From contig NZ_RHOS01000003.1 in NCBI RefSeq assembly GCF_003946205.1, positions 1-64,000 on the forward strand: a stretch of DNA of 64,000 nt, read 5' to 3'. Shown here one piece after another: positions 36,333 through 49,045 of the stretch. Each line of letters begins with the position of its first letter. Positions within the stretch are counted from its first letter, which is position 1. This stretch comes from Companilactobacillus keshanensis (GTDB lineage: Bacteria; Bacillota; Bacilli; Lactobacillales; Lactobacillaceae). The notes beneath the pieces were generated by a model. That model saw only the letters and a list, made by a program, of their open reading frames with translations, had not been told where the DNA came from and made no database searches. The translations under genes were made by a program, and so were the position numbers.

Positions 36333-37529
36333 ATGGAAAATTGGGAAAGAAATTTTAGGATTCTTTGGTTTGGCAGTTTGTTGACTGATATGGGTAATGC
36401 TATGACTTTACCGTTTATGATTTTGTATATTGATACTTTAGGCAATTTCACACGTTCTCAGAGCAATATGTTCGGAGCCTTGGCGTTTTCATTAACTTAT
36501 TTATTTAAAGCCCTGGCAGCACCTTTATGGGGCAAATTGGCCGATCAAAAAGGCCGTAAGCTGATGTGCTTACGAGCCTCGGGTGTTATGACATTGACGA
36601 TACTTTTAGTAGGGTTATCACCAAATGTCTGGTTCGTTCTTTTATTTAGAAGTCTGCAAGGCATATTTTCGGGATATATTAATAATGCTAATGCACTAAT
36701 ATCCACTAGTGTTCCTAAATATATCCGCGGTAAAACAATGAGTAAATTGGTTACTGGCAGTATTAGCGGCACACTGTTTGGTCCTGTTATCGGAGGGCTT
36801 TTAGCCGCCTTTATGGGTTATCGAGAAATTTTCTTTGTTACAAGTATTTGTATGGCAATAGTTTTTTTGACCACATTAATTTGGGTCAAAGAGGATTTTA
36901 CACCAATAAAGAAAACTGATCTTTTACCGTTAATACCAGAAATGAATCGTATTGGTTGGGGCTTTTTTGCTGCCTTATTAACTAGTTTTCTGGCGATTCA
37001 AGCGACAATTGCTTCAGTAACACCTATGATCGGCTTGCTAGTTGAGGAATTACTGCCCACTGGATATAATTTAAGTATCACAACTGGAGTAGTTGCATCT
37101 ATGCCAGGATTAGCTACTATTTTAATGGCGGGCTCGGTGGGAAATATTCTAGATAAAATAGGTGCTCCGAAAAGTTTACTTATTTTTATGGGCTTTGCAA
37201 TTATTTGTTTATTTATAACTAGTATGATTCAAAATATCTGGCAACTGGCCATTTTTAGATTGCTAGTAGGTATTACAGATGCTGCATTATTGCCAGCATT
37301 ACAGGTCATGACCGTTCAAATGGTACCAAATTTTATTTTTGGGCGGATTTTTAGTTTTAATCAATCTGCACAGTCCATGGGCAGTGTAATAGGGCCAATT
37401 TGTGCAGCACTTATTTCGAGTGGCTTTGGGTATAAGGCAATTTTTGTATTTGGAGCGTTGGTAGAACTGGTGGCACTATTGGTCTGGGTGTTATATTATC
37501 GACTACATACCCAAAGACAGACGAGCTAA
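36333..37529 (+). CDS. MFS drug/metabolite efflux transporter
   Basis: 398 residues with about 12 membrane helices. The loop between helices 2 and 3 has GKLADQKGRK, the MFS motif A, and the region around helix 5 has GTLFGPVIGGLLA, a form of the motif C that marks antiporters. It resembles PmrA/TetA-type DHA1 exporters; the substrate is unknown. The ATG at 36333 is preferred over 36321 because ATGAGG just before it serves as ribosome site. Its end overlaps the convergent DUF59 gene by 27 bases. Confidence 0.88.
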   Translation: MENWERNFRILWFGSLLTDMGNAMTLPFMILYIDTLGNFTRSQSNMFGALAFSLTYLFKALAAPLWGKLADQKGRKLMCLRASGVMTLTILLVGLSPNVWFVLLFRSLQGIFSGYINNANALISTSVPKYIRGKTMSKLVTGSISGTLFGPVIGGLLAAFMGYREIFFVTSICMAIVFLTTLIWVKEDFTPIKKTDLLPLIPEMNRIGWGFFAALLTSFLAIQATIASVTPMIGLLVEELLPTGYNLSITTGVVASMPGLATILMAGSVGNILDKIGAPKSLLIFMGFAIICLFITSMIQNIWQLAIFRLLVGITDAALLPALQVMTVQMVPNFIFGRIFSFNQSAQSMGSVIGPICAALISSGFGYKAIFVFGALVELVALLVWVLYYRLHTQRQTS

Positions 37530-37796
37530 TTTGCTCATTCTTTCTTTTGTCCAGATAGGATCCCAAACTAAATCAATAATGCAATTTGTTATGCCGTCGA
37601 GATTTTCGACGGTTTTTTTTGTTTTAGAAACGATGCTTTCTCCATATTGGCAACTTCGTGTGGGCATAGTCATCGTGATCGTGCAAGTATCGTCATTTAA
37701 ATTTATATCATAGATCAATCCTAAGTTAACAATATCAATTTTCATATCAGGATCGATAATTTTAGATAGAGCTTGTTTGACAGTTTGATTATTCAT
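37503..37796 (-). CDS. DUF59 (MIP18/PaaD-like) protein
   Basis: 97 residues. Sequence LSKIIDPDMKIDIVNLGLIYDI is the family's core (written here in full only as its key part: IIDPDMKIDIVNLGLIYDI). A conserved Cys (TRSCQYG, about residue 61) would fit a role in Fe-S cluster assembly, as proposed for the SufT/PaaD relatives. The start is the ATG at 37796 with AGGGAGT upstream; the longer frame to 37823 has no ribosome site. 3' end overlaps the convergent MFS gene. Confidence 0.88.
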   Translation of the reverse strand: MNNQTVKQALSKIIDPDMKIDIVNLGLIYDINLNDDTCTITMTMPTRSCQYGESIVSKTKKTVENLDGITNCIIDLVWDPIWTKERMSKLARLSLGM

Positions 37797-37888
37797 AAAT
37801 AAGACTCCCTTGATATATTTCATTTTGTCATAATTTTTTCAAATCTATCAGCTATAATGATAACAATAACAAAAAAGGACTTAAGAGA

Positions 37889-38524
37889 TTGCCACAAAGA
37901 AAAAATAATACTCGCCGTAGACGAGGGAAAGCTAAATATAATCAAACGCTGATCATCTTTTTGACGGCTCTTGTTTTGATTGGTGCAGGAATTTTTGGCT
38001 ATCATCGTTATCAAGAGTATAGGCAAGTGGCTCAAACTGAGCAAGTTGCAACTGAACATAATGCTTTTGTCAAAAAGGTGGCGCCATATGCAATATATTT
38101 AGGTAAAGAATATGGAGTCCTGCCAAGTATTACAATTGCTCAGGCTATTCTTGAAAGTGATTGGGGCAGAAGTACCCTAGCCAAAGATTATAATAACTAT
38201 TTTGGTGTTAAAGGGACGGATCCTAATAATACCAAGGTTTTGCAAACTAAAGAATATACCAATGGTCAATGGATCACGATCAATGGACGATTTAGAGTTT
38301 ATTCGGATTATCGTGAATCAATGAAAGATCATGCTGAATTGCTGGTCAACGGAACGACATGGAATTCTCAACAATACCAACAGGTGCTTCATTCTAAAGA
38401 TTACATTGAAGCTGCTGTGGCCCTGCAAACAGACGGATATGCGACCGATCCTGGTTATACGACTAAAATCATTCGTGTTATTCAGAAATATAATCTAAAA
38501 AAATATGACGAAGGCATAAAGTGA
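37889..38524 (+). CDS. GH73 N-acetylglucosaminidase, membrane-anchored
   Basis: 211 residues. A very basic N-terminus (RKNNTRRRRGKAK), one membrane helix (about residues 24-41) and a GH73 domain from about 60. The catalytic Glu is in AQAILESDWG, followed by the family's NYFGVKG and W..F..Y.....S motifs. It cleaves peptidoglycan GlcNAc-MurNAc bonds outside the membrane. There is no extra wall-binding domain. The start is TTG at 37889, 9 bases after AAAGGA. Confidence 0.9.
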   Translation: MPQRKNNTRRRRGKAKYNQTLIIFLTALVLIGAGIFGYHRYQEYRQVAQTEQVATEHNAFVKKVAPYAIYLGKEYGVLPSITIAQAILESDWGRSTLAKDYNNYFGVKGTDPNNTKVLQTKEYTNGQWITINGRFRVYSDYRESMKDHAELLVNGTTWNSQQYQQVLHSKDYIEAAVALQTDGYATDPGYTTKIIRVIQKYNLKKYDEGIK

Positions 38525-38549
38525 AAAAGAAAAATATGATAGACTCTAA

Positions 38550-39158
<609 letters not shown>

Positions 39159-39178
39159 ATATTTAGGAAGGTGGACTT

Positions 39179-40309
39179 ATGACTTTTATTGCGCCCGGTA
39201 AAACTCTGGGAATAATCGGCGGTGGCAGTGAAACATATCTGTTTGAGCTTGAGGCAAAACGTATGGGCTTTAGAACTGTTCTTTTGACAACTGAAGAGGA
39301 TGATATTGCAACTCAAGCATCTGATGCATATTTAGTCGGCGATTTAGAGGACCGTGAGAATTTATCTGAGTTGGGCCATAGAAGTGACCTTCTGTTATAT
39401 ATGGATGAGAACTTCGATAGTGACATTTTGGAAAGTCTTGAAAAAGAATACGATGTTGTACAAGGTTCAAATATGCTAGCAATCGTACAGGATCGTTATA
39501 TTGAAAGGACTTTTCTCAATTCTTTGAAGATAAATGTTCCACCATTTTTTTCAATAGTGACAGTCGATGATATAAAAAAAGCTGTTGAAGAAATTGGGTT
39601 TCCATGTATGATTAAACCGATCCAAAAAAATCAAAATGTTTTACGGCGTCACGTGCTTTATAACGAGTCTGATGTTGAACATGTTCAGAGTCTATTAGCT
39701 AATGGGACATATATTCTTGAGGCCTGGATCGATACTAAAGAAGAATATTCGATCATGGTCAGTAAGAGTAAAAATGGCAAGATCCATACTTTTCCAATGA
39801 TTCGTGAGATTTATGATGGTTCACATTTGATGAGTTCTTATTTGTACAAAAAGAATGATCCTGAAGTAGAAGCTGAAATTCAACGGGTTGCGTTGATCAT
39901 AGCGAGAAACATTGAATACGTTGGTATTTTTGGAATCGGATTTATTATTTCAAATAGTGGTGTGTTATATGTTAAACGTATTTTTCCGGGGATCAATTAC
40001 TCGGCTAATGTTTATCAAGAAGCAACTGGCGTGTCTCAATTTGAGCTCCACATTCGTGCTATTTGTGACTGGCCCATTCCGGAAATTTATCCGCTGATCA
40101 ATACTGCAACGTTGAAGATAATTGAGGGAAATCTCCCTCAAAGTTTGGACTTGCTGCAAGAAAAGGCCCAATGGAAATTCAATTATTACACAGGGTTCAA
40201 GGCTAAAAATGATGCGGCTAGAGATGTTGGATATATATCAGTCGTTTCGGACGATGAAAAAGATCTAAGAGAAGATATTTTATCAACTAAAATTTGGAGA
40301 GTAGAGTAA
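39179..40309 (+). CDS. Degenerate PurK-like ATP-grasp protein
   Basis: 376 residues, colinear with PurK (5-(carboxyamino)imidazole ribonucleotide synthase). It keeps the N-terminal GKTLGIIGGG, the central FPCMIKPIQKNQN and the C-terminal SQFELHIRAICDWP. But GGGQLGRM has become GGGSETYL, and the metal-binding stretch NExAPRPHNSGH reads KRIFPGINYSAN (Lys266-Arg267 in place of Asn-Glu). On family knowledge, loss of both Mg ligands should abolish normal catalysis, and purE is not next to it. It is intact and sits between xpt and purB, so a regulatory or altered function is likely. Confidence 0.8.
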   Translation: MTFIAPGKTLGIIGGGSETYLFELEAKRMGFRTVLLTTEEDDIATQASDAYLVGDLEDRENLSELGHRSDLLLYMDENFDSDILESLEKEYDVVQGSNMLAIVQDRYIERTFLNSLKINVPPFFSIVTVDDIKKAVEEIGFPCMIKPIQKNQNVLRRHVLYNESDVEHVQSLLANGTYILEAWIDTKEEYSIMVSKSKNGKIHTFPMIREIYDGSHLMSSYLYKKNDPEVEAEIQRVALIIARNIEYVGIFGIGFIISNSGVLYVKRIFPGINYSANVYQEATGVSQFELHIRAICDWPIPEIYPLINTATLKIIEGNLPQSLDLLQEKAQWKFNYYTGFKAKNDAARDVGYISVVSDDEKDLREDILSTKIWRVE

Positions 40310-40312
40310 ATT

Positions 40313-41608
40313 ATGATTGATAGATATGTAACTAAGACCATGCGACCTATTTGGACTGATCAGAATAAATATCAAGCTTGGTTGGAGGTAGAAGTTGCCG
40401 CTGTTGAAGCTTGGAGTAAGCAAGGAGAGATTCCTGCTGAAGATGCAAAAAAAGTTGCTGAGAATGCTAAATTTAACGTAACTGAGATTCAAGAATTAGA
40501 GAAAATCACTAAACATGATGTTGTCGCCTTTACAAGGGATGTTTCTAAATATTTAGGCGATGAAAAGAAGTGGGTCCACTTTGGATTGACTTCAACTGAT
40601 GTCGTTGATACTGCCTATGGATATTTGATGAAGCAAGCTAACGATATTATTCGTCAAGATTTGAATAACTTTTTAGATGTTGTGGGCAAAAAGGCTCTTA
40701 AATATAAAGATACAGTTATGATTGGCCGTACTCATGGCGTTCATGCTGAACCAACAACGTTTGGATTGGTCTTAGCTAACTGGTATTCGGAGATCAAACG
40801 TGATATTGAACGTTTTGAGCATGCTGCAAAAGGCGTTGAAGCTGGTAAAATCAGTGGAGCTGTTGGTAGTTTTGCTAATGTTCCACCAGAAGTTGAAGAA
40901 TTTGTCTGCAATAAATTAGGCATTCGTCCACAAGAAATTTCTACTCAAGTATTACCTCGTGATTTACATGCTGAATATATTCAGACAATGGCATTGATTG
41001 CAACTTCGATCGAACGTTTCGCATTAGAAGTTCGTCATCTACAAAGAACCGAAGTTAGAGAAGCAGAAGAGTTCTTCGCAGCCGGTCAAAAGGGTTCTTC
41101 TGCTATGCCGCATAAACGTAACCCCATTGGTTCAGAAAACGTTACGGGGCTTGCTAGAGTCATCAAGGGGCATGCTTTTACTGCACTAGAAGATGTTCCT
41201 TTGTGGCACGAACGTGATATCTCACATAGTTCGGCCGAAAGAATCATCATCCCTGATTCAACTGAGTTATTAGATTACATCTTAGTTAGATTTACTAAAA
41301 TAGTTGATGATTTGACAGTCTTTCCAGATAAGATGATCGAAAACATGAATCTTACACATGGATTGATTTATTCGCAAAGAGTCCTTTTGAAATTAGTTGA
41401 AAAAGGACTTAGTCGTGAAGCGGCCTACGATATTGTTCAACCTATGACTGCCAAAGTATGGGATGAACAAAAGGATTTCCGAACATTATTAGAAAATGAC
41501 AGTCGTGTGACTGATAGATTAACAGAACAAGATTTAGATGATGCCTTTGATTATCATTGGCATTTAAGAAATATTGATAATATTTTTAAACGTGTTGGAT
41601 TAGAATAG
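40313..41608 (+). CDS. purB: Adenylosuccinate lyase
   Basis: 431 residues, fumarase/aspartase superfamily. It splits SAICAR and adenylosuccinate, releasing fumarate. The signature loop [16 protein letters not shown] (about residues 263-278) with catalytic Ser, and the TSTDVVDT and [10 protein letters not shown] motifs, are all present. Third gene of the xpt/purK-like/purB operon, 3 bases after the PurK-like stop. Confidence 0.97.
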   Translation: MIDRYVTKTMRPIWTDQNKYQAWLEVEVAAVEAWSKQGEIPAEDAKKVAENAKFNVTEIQELEKITKHDVVAFTRDVSKYLGDEKKWVHFGLTSTDVVDTAYGYLMKQANDIIRQDLNNFLDVVGKKALKYKDTVMIGRTHGVHAEPTTFGLVLANWYSEIKRDIERFEHAAKGVEAGKISGAVGSFANVPPEVEEFVCNKLGIRPQEISTQVLPRDLHAEYIQTMALIATSIERFALEVRHLQRTEVREAEEFFAAGQKGSSAMPHKRNPIGSENVTGLARVIKGHAFTALEDVPLWHERDISHSSAERIIIPDSTELLDYILVRFTKIVDDLTVFPDKMIENMNLTHGLIYSQRVLLKLVEKGLSREAAYDIVQPMTAKVWDEQKDFRTLLENDSRVTDRLTEQDLDDAFDYHWHLRNIDNIFKRVGLE

Positions 41609-41620
41609 CGTTTAAAGTTG

Positions 41621-41670
41621 ATAAAAGCGGGTATTGTTTGCTGTGGCAAATGATGTCCGCTTTTATTATT
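41621..41670 (+). terminator. Terminator after purB
   Basis: ATAAAAGCGG (41621-41630) pairs with CCGCTTTTAT (41657-41666), with an inner TTTGC/GCAAA stem and a T-rich end. Confidence 0.8.
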
Positions 41671-41780
41671 GATTCTAAAAAATCCGTGTTAGTATTATTG
41701 TTATGAAAAATTTGCTACAATGTAAAATGAATGTTTTTCTGTAAAACGTTGATATATTAAGGATTTGAGGGTTTATAAAA

Positions 41781-44024
41781 TTGGATGAAACTATGTTAAA
41801 AGGTTTGAATACTGAGCAAAAAGAGGCTGTGAAAACAACTGAAGGCCCACTATTGATCATGGCAGGTGCTGGTAGTGGTAAAACACGTGTTTTGACACAT
41901 CGTGTGGCATACCTTATCGAAGAAAAAAATGTCATGCCGTGGCATGTTTTAGCGATTACTTTTACCAATAAGGCTGCTAAAGAGATGAAAGAACGTATTG
42001 GTAAATTGTTGGATGAAGCTGCAAATGATGTATGGGTCTCAACTTTCCATTCATTGTGTGTCCGCATTTTAAGACGTGATATCGATAAAATGGGTAGATC
42101 CCGTTCATTTACTATTTCAGATCCATCAGAACAACGTACTTTGATGAAGCAAATCCTCAATCGTATGAACCTAGATCCTAAGCGTTATGATCCACGGGCC
42201 ATTTTGGCAACGATCAGTAATGCAAAAAATGATTTGATAACACCGGAGGTTTATGCACAAAGTACTAAATCTCCCTTTGAGCAAATTGTCGCTAACTGTT
42301 ATGACGCATACACCAAAGAGATGGAACGTAACCAAGCGTTAGATTTTGATGATTTGATCATGCAAACAAATATTTTATTTGAACAGTGTCCAGATGTTTT
42401 GGAATATTATCAAGAAAAATTCCAATATATTCATGTTGATGAATATCAGGATACCAATGAAGCACAGTATAAATTGGTTAAACAACTAGGTGCTAAGTAT
42501 CGTAATGTTTGTGTTGTTGGTGATGCTGATCAGAGTATTTATGGTTGGCGTGGCGCTAACATGAAAAATATTATGAACTTTGAAGAAGATTATCCTGAAG
42601 CTACAACTATTAAACTGGAACAAAACTATCGTTCAACTAAAACAATTTTGAGTGCGGCCAATCAGGTCATTAATCACAATGAAAATCGTAAGCCCAAGGA
42701 ATTGTGGACTGATAATAAACAAGGCGATAAGATTAAATTTTATCGTGGTCAAAATGAAACTGATGAGGCTCTTTATGTTATCGATCAGATGAAGAGTCTT
42801 CTACTAAAGAATTTCAATTATGGGGATATGGCGATTCTTTACCGGACAAATGCTCAATCACGTACTTTTGAAGAGAAACTTTTGTCAGCTAATATACCTT
42901 ATAAAATTATTGGTGGACATAAATTCTACGATCGAAAAGAAATCAAAGATGTTATGGCCTATTTAAGATTAGTTGCCAATCATGATGACTCAATGAGTTT
43001 TCAACGTGTTATCAATAGTCCTAAACGTGGTATCGGACCAGGTACAATCGAAAAACTACAGAATTATGCTGACGAACATGGTTGGTCATTATTAGAAGCC
43101 TGTGAAAATATTGAACTGTCACCATTAGCCGCTAAACCTAGAAAAACTTTTGAAGAATTCTATAAGATGATCAATGATTTAACCAAGATGGCACAGGCTA
43201 ATTCGATGACTGATTTGATGGAACAGTTGTTAGAACAATCAGATTATGTTGATGAATTGAAGAAACAGAATAATTTAGAATCACAGTCAAGAATTGAAAA
43301 TATCCAAGAACTTTTGACGGTTACGACTCAATTTGACCAGACTTATGAACCAGATCCAGAAATTGACGAAACTAGACTTGAATCATTCTTAACGGAATTA
43401 TCGTTGGTCAGTGATCAGGATGATCTAGAAGAAGATCAACAAGAAGTTACTTTGATGACGTTACATGCCGCTAAAGGATTGGAATTTCCAGTTGTCTTTT
43501 TAGTTGGTATGGAAGAGGGAATTTTTCCACTGTCACGTGCCATGATGAAACAAGAGGAACTAGAAGAAGAACGTCGTTTAGCCTATGTAGGAATAACTAG
43601 AGCTGAAAAAGTTCTATACCTGACAAATGCATATAGCCGTATGCTTTATGGACGATTGCAAAGTAATCAAGTGTCTCGATTTGTTGAAGAGATCGACGAA
43701 GATAATTTGGAATTAGTCAATAAGAATGCTGGCAGTATCCCAATGCGTACTAAAGAGAAAGAATTTCCATTCAGTAAACGTCGTCATGAATCTGCTCTAC
43801 ATGGGAGTTACAAGGTTGAAGCTAAAACTAAGGCTAGCGGAGCTCAAGGCGCCGAAAAAGTTAGCTGGAATATTGGTGACAAAGTAATGCACAAAAAATG
43901 GGGCGAAGGAACCGTCGTTAAAGTTAATGGAAAAGGTGAAGCCGCTGAATTGGATATTGCATTTAATAATGAAGGAATTAAACGTTTGTTAGCAGAATAT
44001 GCACCTATCAAAAAAGAAAGCTAA
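41781..44024 (+). CDS. pcrA: ATP-dependent DNA helicase PcrA (UvrD/Rep family)
   Basis: 747 residues, superfamily 1A 3'-5' helicase needed for replication, repair and removal of stalled RNA polymerase. Walker A is AGAGSGKT, motif II DEYQDTN, motif III GDADQSIYGWRGAN, motif IV QNYRST and motif VI VGITRAEK. The C-terminal 55 residues form the RNA-polymerase-binding Tudor-like domain (WNIGDKVMHKKWGEGTV). The TTG start at 41781 follows GAGGG. First gene of pcrA-ligA-camS. Confidence 0.97.
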   Translation: MDETMLKGLNTEQKEAVKTTEGPLLIMAGAGSGKTRVLTHRVAYLIEEKNVMPWHVLAITFTNKAAKEMKERIGKLLDEAANDVWVSTFHSLCVRILRRDIDKMGRSRSFTISDPSEQRTLMKQILNRMNLDPKRYDPRAILATISNAKNDLITPEVYAQSTKSPFEQIVANCYDAYTKEMERNQALDFDDLIMQTNILFEQCPDVLEYYQEKFQYIHVDEYQDTNEAQYKLVKQLGAKYRNVCVVGDADQSIYGWRGANMKNIMNFEEDYPEATTIKLEQNYRSTKTILSAANQVINHNENRKPKELWTDNKQGDKIKFYRGQNETDEALYVIDQMKSLLLKNFNYGDMAILYRTNAQSRTFEEKLLSANIPYKIIGGHKFYDRKEIKDVMAYLRLVANHDDSMSFQRVINSPKRGIGPGTIEKLQNYADEHGWSLLEACENIELSPLAAKPRKTFEEFYKMINDLTKMAQANSMTDLMEQLLEQSDYVDELKKQNNLESQSRIENIQELLTVTTQFDQTYEPDPEIDETRLESFLTELSLVSDQDDLEEDQQEVTLMTLHAAKGLEFPVVFLVGMEEGIFPLSRAMMKQEELEEERRLAYVGITRAEKVLYLTNAYSRMLYGRLQSNQVSRFVEEIDEDNLELVNKNAGSIPMRTKEKEFPFSKRRHESALHGSYKVEAKTKASGAQGAEKVSWNIGDKVMHKKWGEGTVVKVNGKGEAAELDIAFNNEGIKRLLAEYAPIKKES

Positions 44025-44032
44025 TTTTGTAG

Positions 44033-46060
<2,028 letters not shown>

Positions 46061-46070
46061 GAGAAAAGTT

Positions 46071-47204
46071 TTGAAAAAAGTCATAAAATCAACAGCGCTG
46101 ATATTTTTATGTTCGCTTCTTTTAGCAGGTTGTGGGAATCTTCAGGATTCTAGTCTTTCATCTGGAAGTGGTAACAGCAGTAATAGCAGTGTTCAAACAT
46201 CAAATGCATCTGATTCAGGTTCATACGATGTGCTAATGAGTAATGGTAAGTATAAAACAAGTCCAATTTCAGGATTGACAGCCGCTGATAATAGCAATGC
46301 CTTCAACAGTCGCAGCTTTGAAAGTGGTCTATTGAGTTTGTCTAAAAAAGAATATTCAACAAATTCTTATACTTTCCAAGAAGGACAAGTTCTTAAATCT
46401 TCAGTTGTTAACAAATGGTTGGAAAGAAAATCTAAGAGTAATGCAACTGGCTTAAATCCAGCATCAAATGGCTCAAAGAGTGAAAATAAACGTAATCCAA
46501 TGTATTTACAACAAATGCTTGAAGAGGACTATCTTCAAAAACAAGATGGTAAATATAAATTGGCTGGTATGTCGATCGGTATTGCAATTAATAAAGTTGA
46601 TTACTATCAGAAGAAACAATATGGTGCCACATTTAATACCACTATCAGCCGTGCTGAACAAAAGCAACAGGGTGAAAAAATTGCTAAAGAAGTTGTTAAA
46701 CGATTACGTAAAATGAATAAGGTCGGCAATATTCCAATTGTTGTTGGTCTTTATTCAGTTGCACCTGAAGATACATTAGTTGGTGGAACTTATTTCCAAT
46801 ATTCAGTAAGTAGGAGTGGAACTTTAGGTAGTTGGAAAGAATTGAATTACAAAAATCAAATGTTGCCAACTGTTAATAATGAAACAGCAATCAATAGTAG
46901 TGATTCAGATGCCTTTTCAAACTTTAAAGACAATATTCAAAATTACTTCCCTAACTTGTCAGGTGTAACAGCTCAGGCTCATTATGATGGGAATAATCTT
47001 AAATCAATGGATATTACTATTAATACTCAATTCGACGGCTTGGCTCAGATAACTAGTTTTACCCAATTCGTTCAAAATAGTGCTACTAAATATTTACCAT
47101 CTAGCGCCAATCTAGATATTAATATCCAGACTGTCGATGAACAACAAGCTGTTGTTACTAGAACTGATGGGAAGTTCTATACACACGTTTATAACGCAGA
47201 TTAA
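46071..47204 (+). CDS. camS: CamS family sex pheromone lipoprotein
   Basis: 377 residues. Lipoprotein signal peptide ending in LLLAGC (Cys at about 20), then a Ser/Asn-rich linker and the CamS domain with VVGLYSVAPEDTLVGG. In enterococci, the signal peptide of CamS yields the sex pheromone cAM373; the mature lipoprotein's function is unknown. The TTG at 46071, with AGGAG 7 bases before it, is the best start; it lies within the 3' neighbour of ligA's stop, so it is coupled to ligA. Confidence 0.92.
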   Translation: MKKVIKSTALIFLCSLLLAGCGNLQDSSLSSGSGNSSNSSVQTSNASDSGSYDVLMSNGKYKTSPISGLTAADNSNAFNSRSFESGLLSLSKKEYSTNSYTFQEGQVLKSSVVNKWLERKSKSNATGLNPASNGSKSENKRNPMYLQQMLEEDYLQKQDGKYKLAGMSIGIAINKVDYYQKKQYGATFNTTISRAEQKQQGEKIAKEVVKRLRKMNKVGNIPIVVGLYSVAPEDTLVGGTYFQYSVSRSGTLGSWKELNYKNQMLPTVNNETAINSSDSDAFSNFKDNIQNYFPNLSGVTAQAHYDGNNLKSMDITINTQFDGLAQITSFTQFVQNSATKYLPSSANLDINIQTVDEQQAVVTRTDGKFYTHVYNAD

Positions 47205-47288
47205 AGAGGGCTGAAGAGGTACTTAGTTCCTGAATATCTCTTCACAACTCGTTTAAATAAAACCTATTCATTAATAAGGAGATATTTC

Positions 47289-47588
47289 ATGATTTCTAAA
47301 GAAGAAATTTTACATGTGGCTGAATTGGCTAACTTGAAATTAAAAGATGATGAAGTAGACAGTTTCGTTAGTCAACTGGGAAAGATCGTCAACATGGAAG
47401 GCAATCTTGGCAGTGTAGATACAACTAACATTGAACCCACATACAATATGGGAGATACAAGTACAACATTCCGTGAAGATAAAGGAATTCATACTCAAAC
47501 TAGAGAGCAAATGTTTGAAAATGTTCCTGAATCTGAGGATAACTTGATCAAAGTTCCTACAATTGTCGCAAAGGGGGAAGATGAATAG
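47289..47588 (+). CDS. gatC: Asp/Glu-tRNA amidotransferase subunit GatC
   Basis: 99 residues. Small stabilising subunit of GatCAB, which turns Glu-tRNA-Gln (and Asp-tRNA-Asn) into the correct charged tRNA. The sequence has [10 protein letters not shown] at the start and the C-terminal [16 protein letters not shown]. Its stop overlaps gatA's GTG start. First gene of the gatCAB-dgkB operon, preceded by a weak hairpin (about 47213-47241). Confidence 0.95.
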   Translation: MISKEEILHVAELANLKLKDDEVDSFVSQLGKIVNMEGNLGSVDTTNIEPTYNMGDTSTTFREDKGIHTQTREQMFENVPESEDNLIKVPTIVAKGEDE

Positions 47589-49045
47589 TGAACTATTTAA
47601 ACGAAACGATTGATTCTTTACACAAGAAATTAGCAAATAAAGAACTAACTTCAAAAGAATTAACAGAACAAACAATAGCCGGGATCAAAGACACTGATAA
47701 GGATATTTCTGCTTTTATCACTGTTAATGATAAAGCAACCAAAGTGGCTCAAAAAACTGATGAAGATGGCATTAAGGGACCATTATCCGGTATTCCTATT
47801 GCTATCAAAGATAATATTGTCAGTAATGGGATCAAGACTACTGCCGCAAGTAAAATTTTGTACAATTTCATGCCAGTTTACAGTGCCACAGTTCTAGAAA
47901 AACTAGAAAATGCCGGTGCCATCAATATTGGTAAAACAAATATGGATGAGTTTGCCATGGGTTCATCTACTGAAACTTCATTCTTTGGTGATACACATAA
48001 TCCTTGGAATCTAGATTCAGTTCCTGGTGGCTCTTCTGGTGGTTCAGCTGCCGCTGTTGCTTCTGGTGAAGTGGTTGCTGCTCTTGGTACAGATACTGGT
48101 GGTTCAATTCGTCAACCCGCTGCCTTTAATGGTATTTTTGGTATTAAACCAACTTATGGACGTGTTTCACGCTGGGGTGTTATTGCCTTTGCATCAAGTC
48201 TTGATCAAGTTGGTGTTATGACAAAACGCGTTGAGGATTCAGCAACTGTTCTTTCAACTATGGCTGGTCATGATTACCATGACAGTACTAGTTCAGAAAA
48301 AGAAGTTCCTGATTATCGTGCCAACCTTAATAAGGATATGAATGGTGTTAAAATCGCTATTCCTAAGGAATTCTGGCATGAAGGTGCTGATCCTGCGGTT
48401 ATCCAACAAGTAAATAATGCAATTGATGTTTATAAGAAAATGGGAGCAACTGTTGAAGAAGTTAGTCTTCCCACTTTGAAACATGCGGTTGAAGTTTATT
48501 ATGTTTTAGCTTCTAGTGAAGCTTCATCTAACTTACAAAGATATGATGGCGTTCGTTATGGATTCCGTGCTAAGGATGTTAAGAATATCAAAGATCTCTT
48601 TGTTAATTCACGTTCTGAAGGATTCGGTGATGAAGTTAAACGTCGTATCATGTTAGGAACATTTGCCCTTTCAGCAGGTGCATATGATGCTTACTTTAAA
48701 AAGGCTGCTCAAGTTAGAACTATTTTCATTCAAGAAATGAATGAAGTTCTAGAAAAATATGATTTGATCATGGGACCTTCAACAACGAGTGCCGCCTTTA
48801 AGATCGGTGCTAAAATTGATGATCCATTGGCAATGTACATGAATGATATCTTGACAATTCCCGCTAACTTGGCTGGTTTACCAGCCGCTTCTGTTCCCGC
48901 AGGATTAGCTAATGGTATGCCAGTTGGACTTCAAATTATGGCAAAATCATTTAATGAACAAGCTATTTTCAATGCTGCTTATGCATTACAAGAAGAAAAT
49001 AAATTTTATGAAAAAATACCAACTGCTTTAAAGGGGGAAGACTAA
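47588..49045 (+). CDS. gatA: Asp/Glu-tRNA amidotransferase subunit GatA
   Basis: 485 residues, amidase-signature glutaminase subunit. The Ser-cisSer-Lys triad lies in AIKDNI and in [15 protein letters not shown] with [11 protein letters not shown]. It supplies ammonia to GatB. GTG start overlaps the gatC stop by one base, and its stop overlaps the gatB start. Confidence 0.97.
   Translation: MNYLNETIDSLHKKLANKELTSKELTEQTIAGIKDTDKDISAFITVNDKATKVAQKTDEDGIKGPLSGIPIAIKDNIVSNGIKTTAASKILYNFMPVYSATVLEKLENAGAINIGKTNMDEFAMGSSTETSFFGDTHNPWNLDSVPGGSSGGSAAAVASGEVVAALGTDTGGSIRQPAAFNGIFGIKPTYGRVSRWGVIAFASSLDQVGVMTKRVEDSATVLSTMAGHDYHDSTSSEKEVPDYRANLNKDMNGVKIAIPKEFWHEGADPAVIQQVNNAIDVYKKMGATVEEVSLPTLKHAVEVYYVLASSEASSNLQRYDGVRYGFRAKDVKNIKDLFVNSRSEGFGDEVKRRIMLGTFALSAGAYDAYFKKAAQVRTIFIQEMNEVLEKYDLIMGPSTTSAAFKIGAKIDDPLAMYMNDILTIPANLAGLPAASVPAGLANGMPVGLQIMAKSFNEQAIFNAAYALQEENKFYEKIPTALKGED

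Noticed and set aside
41675-42160. 161-codon minus-strand frame at the start of pcrA
   Set aside because: Overlaps the pcrA promoter and helicase motifs on the other strand; composition is that of a reverse-complement shadow.
47213-47241. Hairpin between camS and gatC as a terminator
   Set aside because: GAAGAG/CTCTTC stem is short, with a long loop and no T-run; read-through from camS into gatC cannot be excluded.
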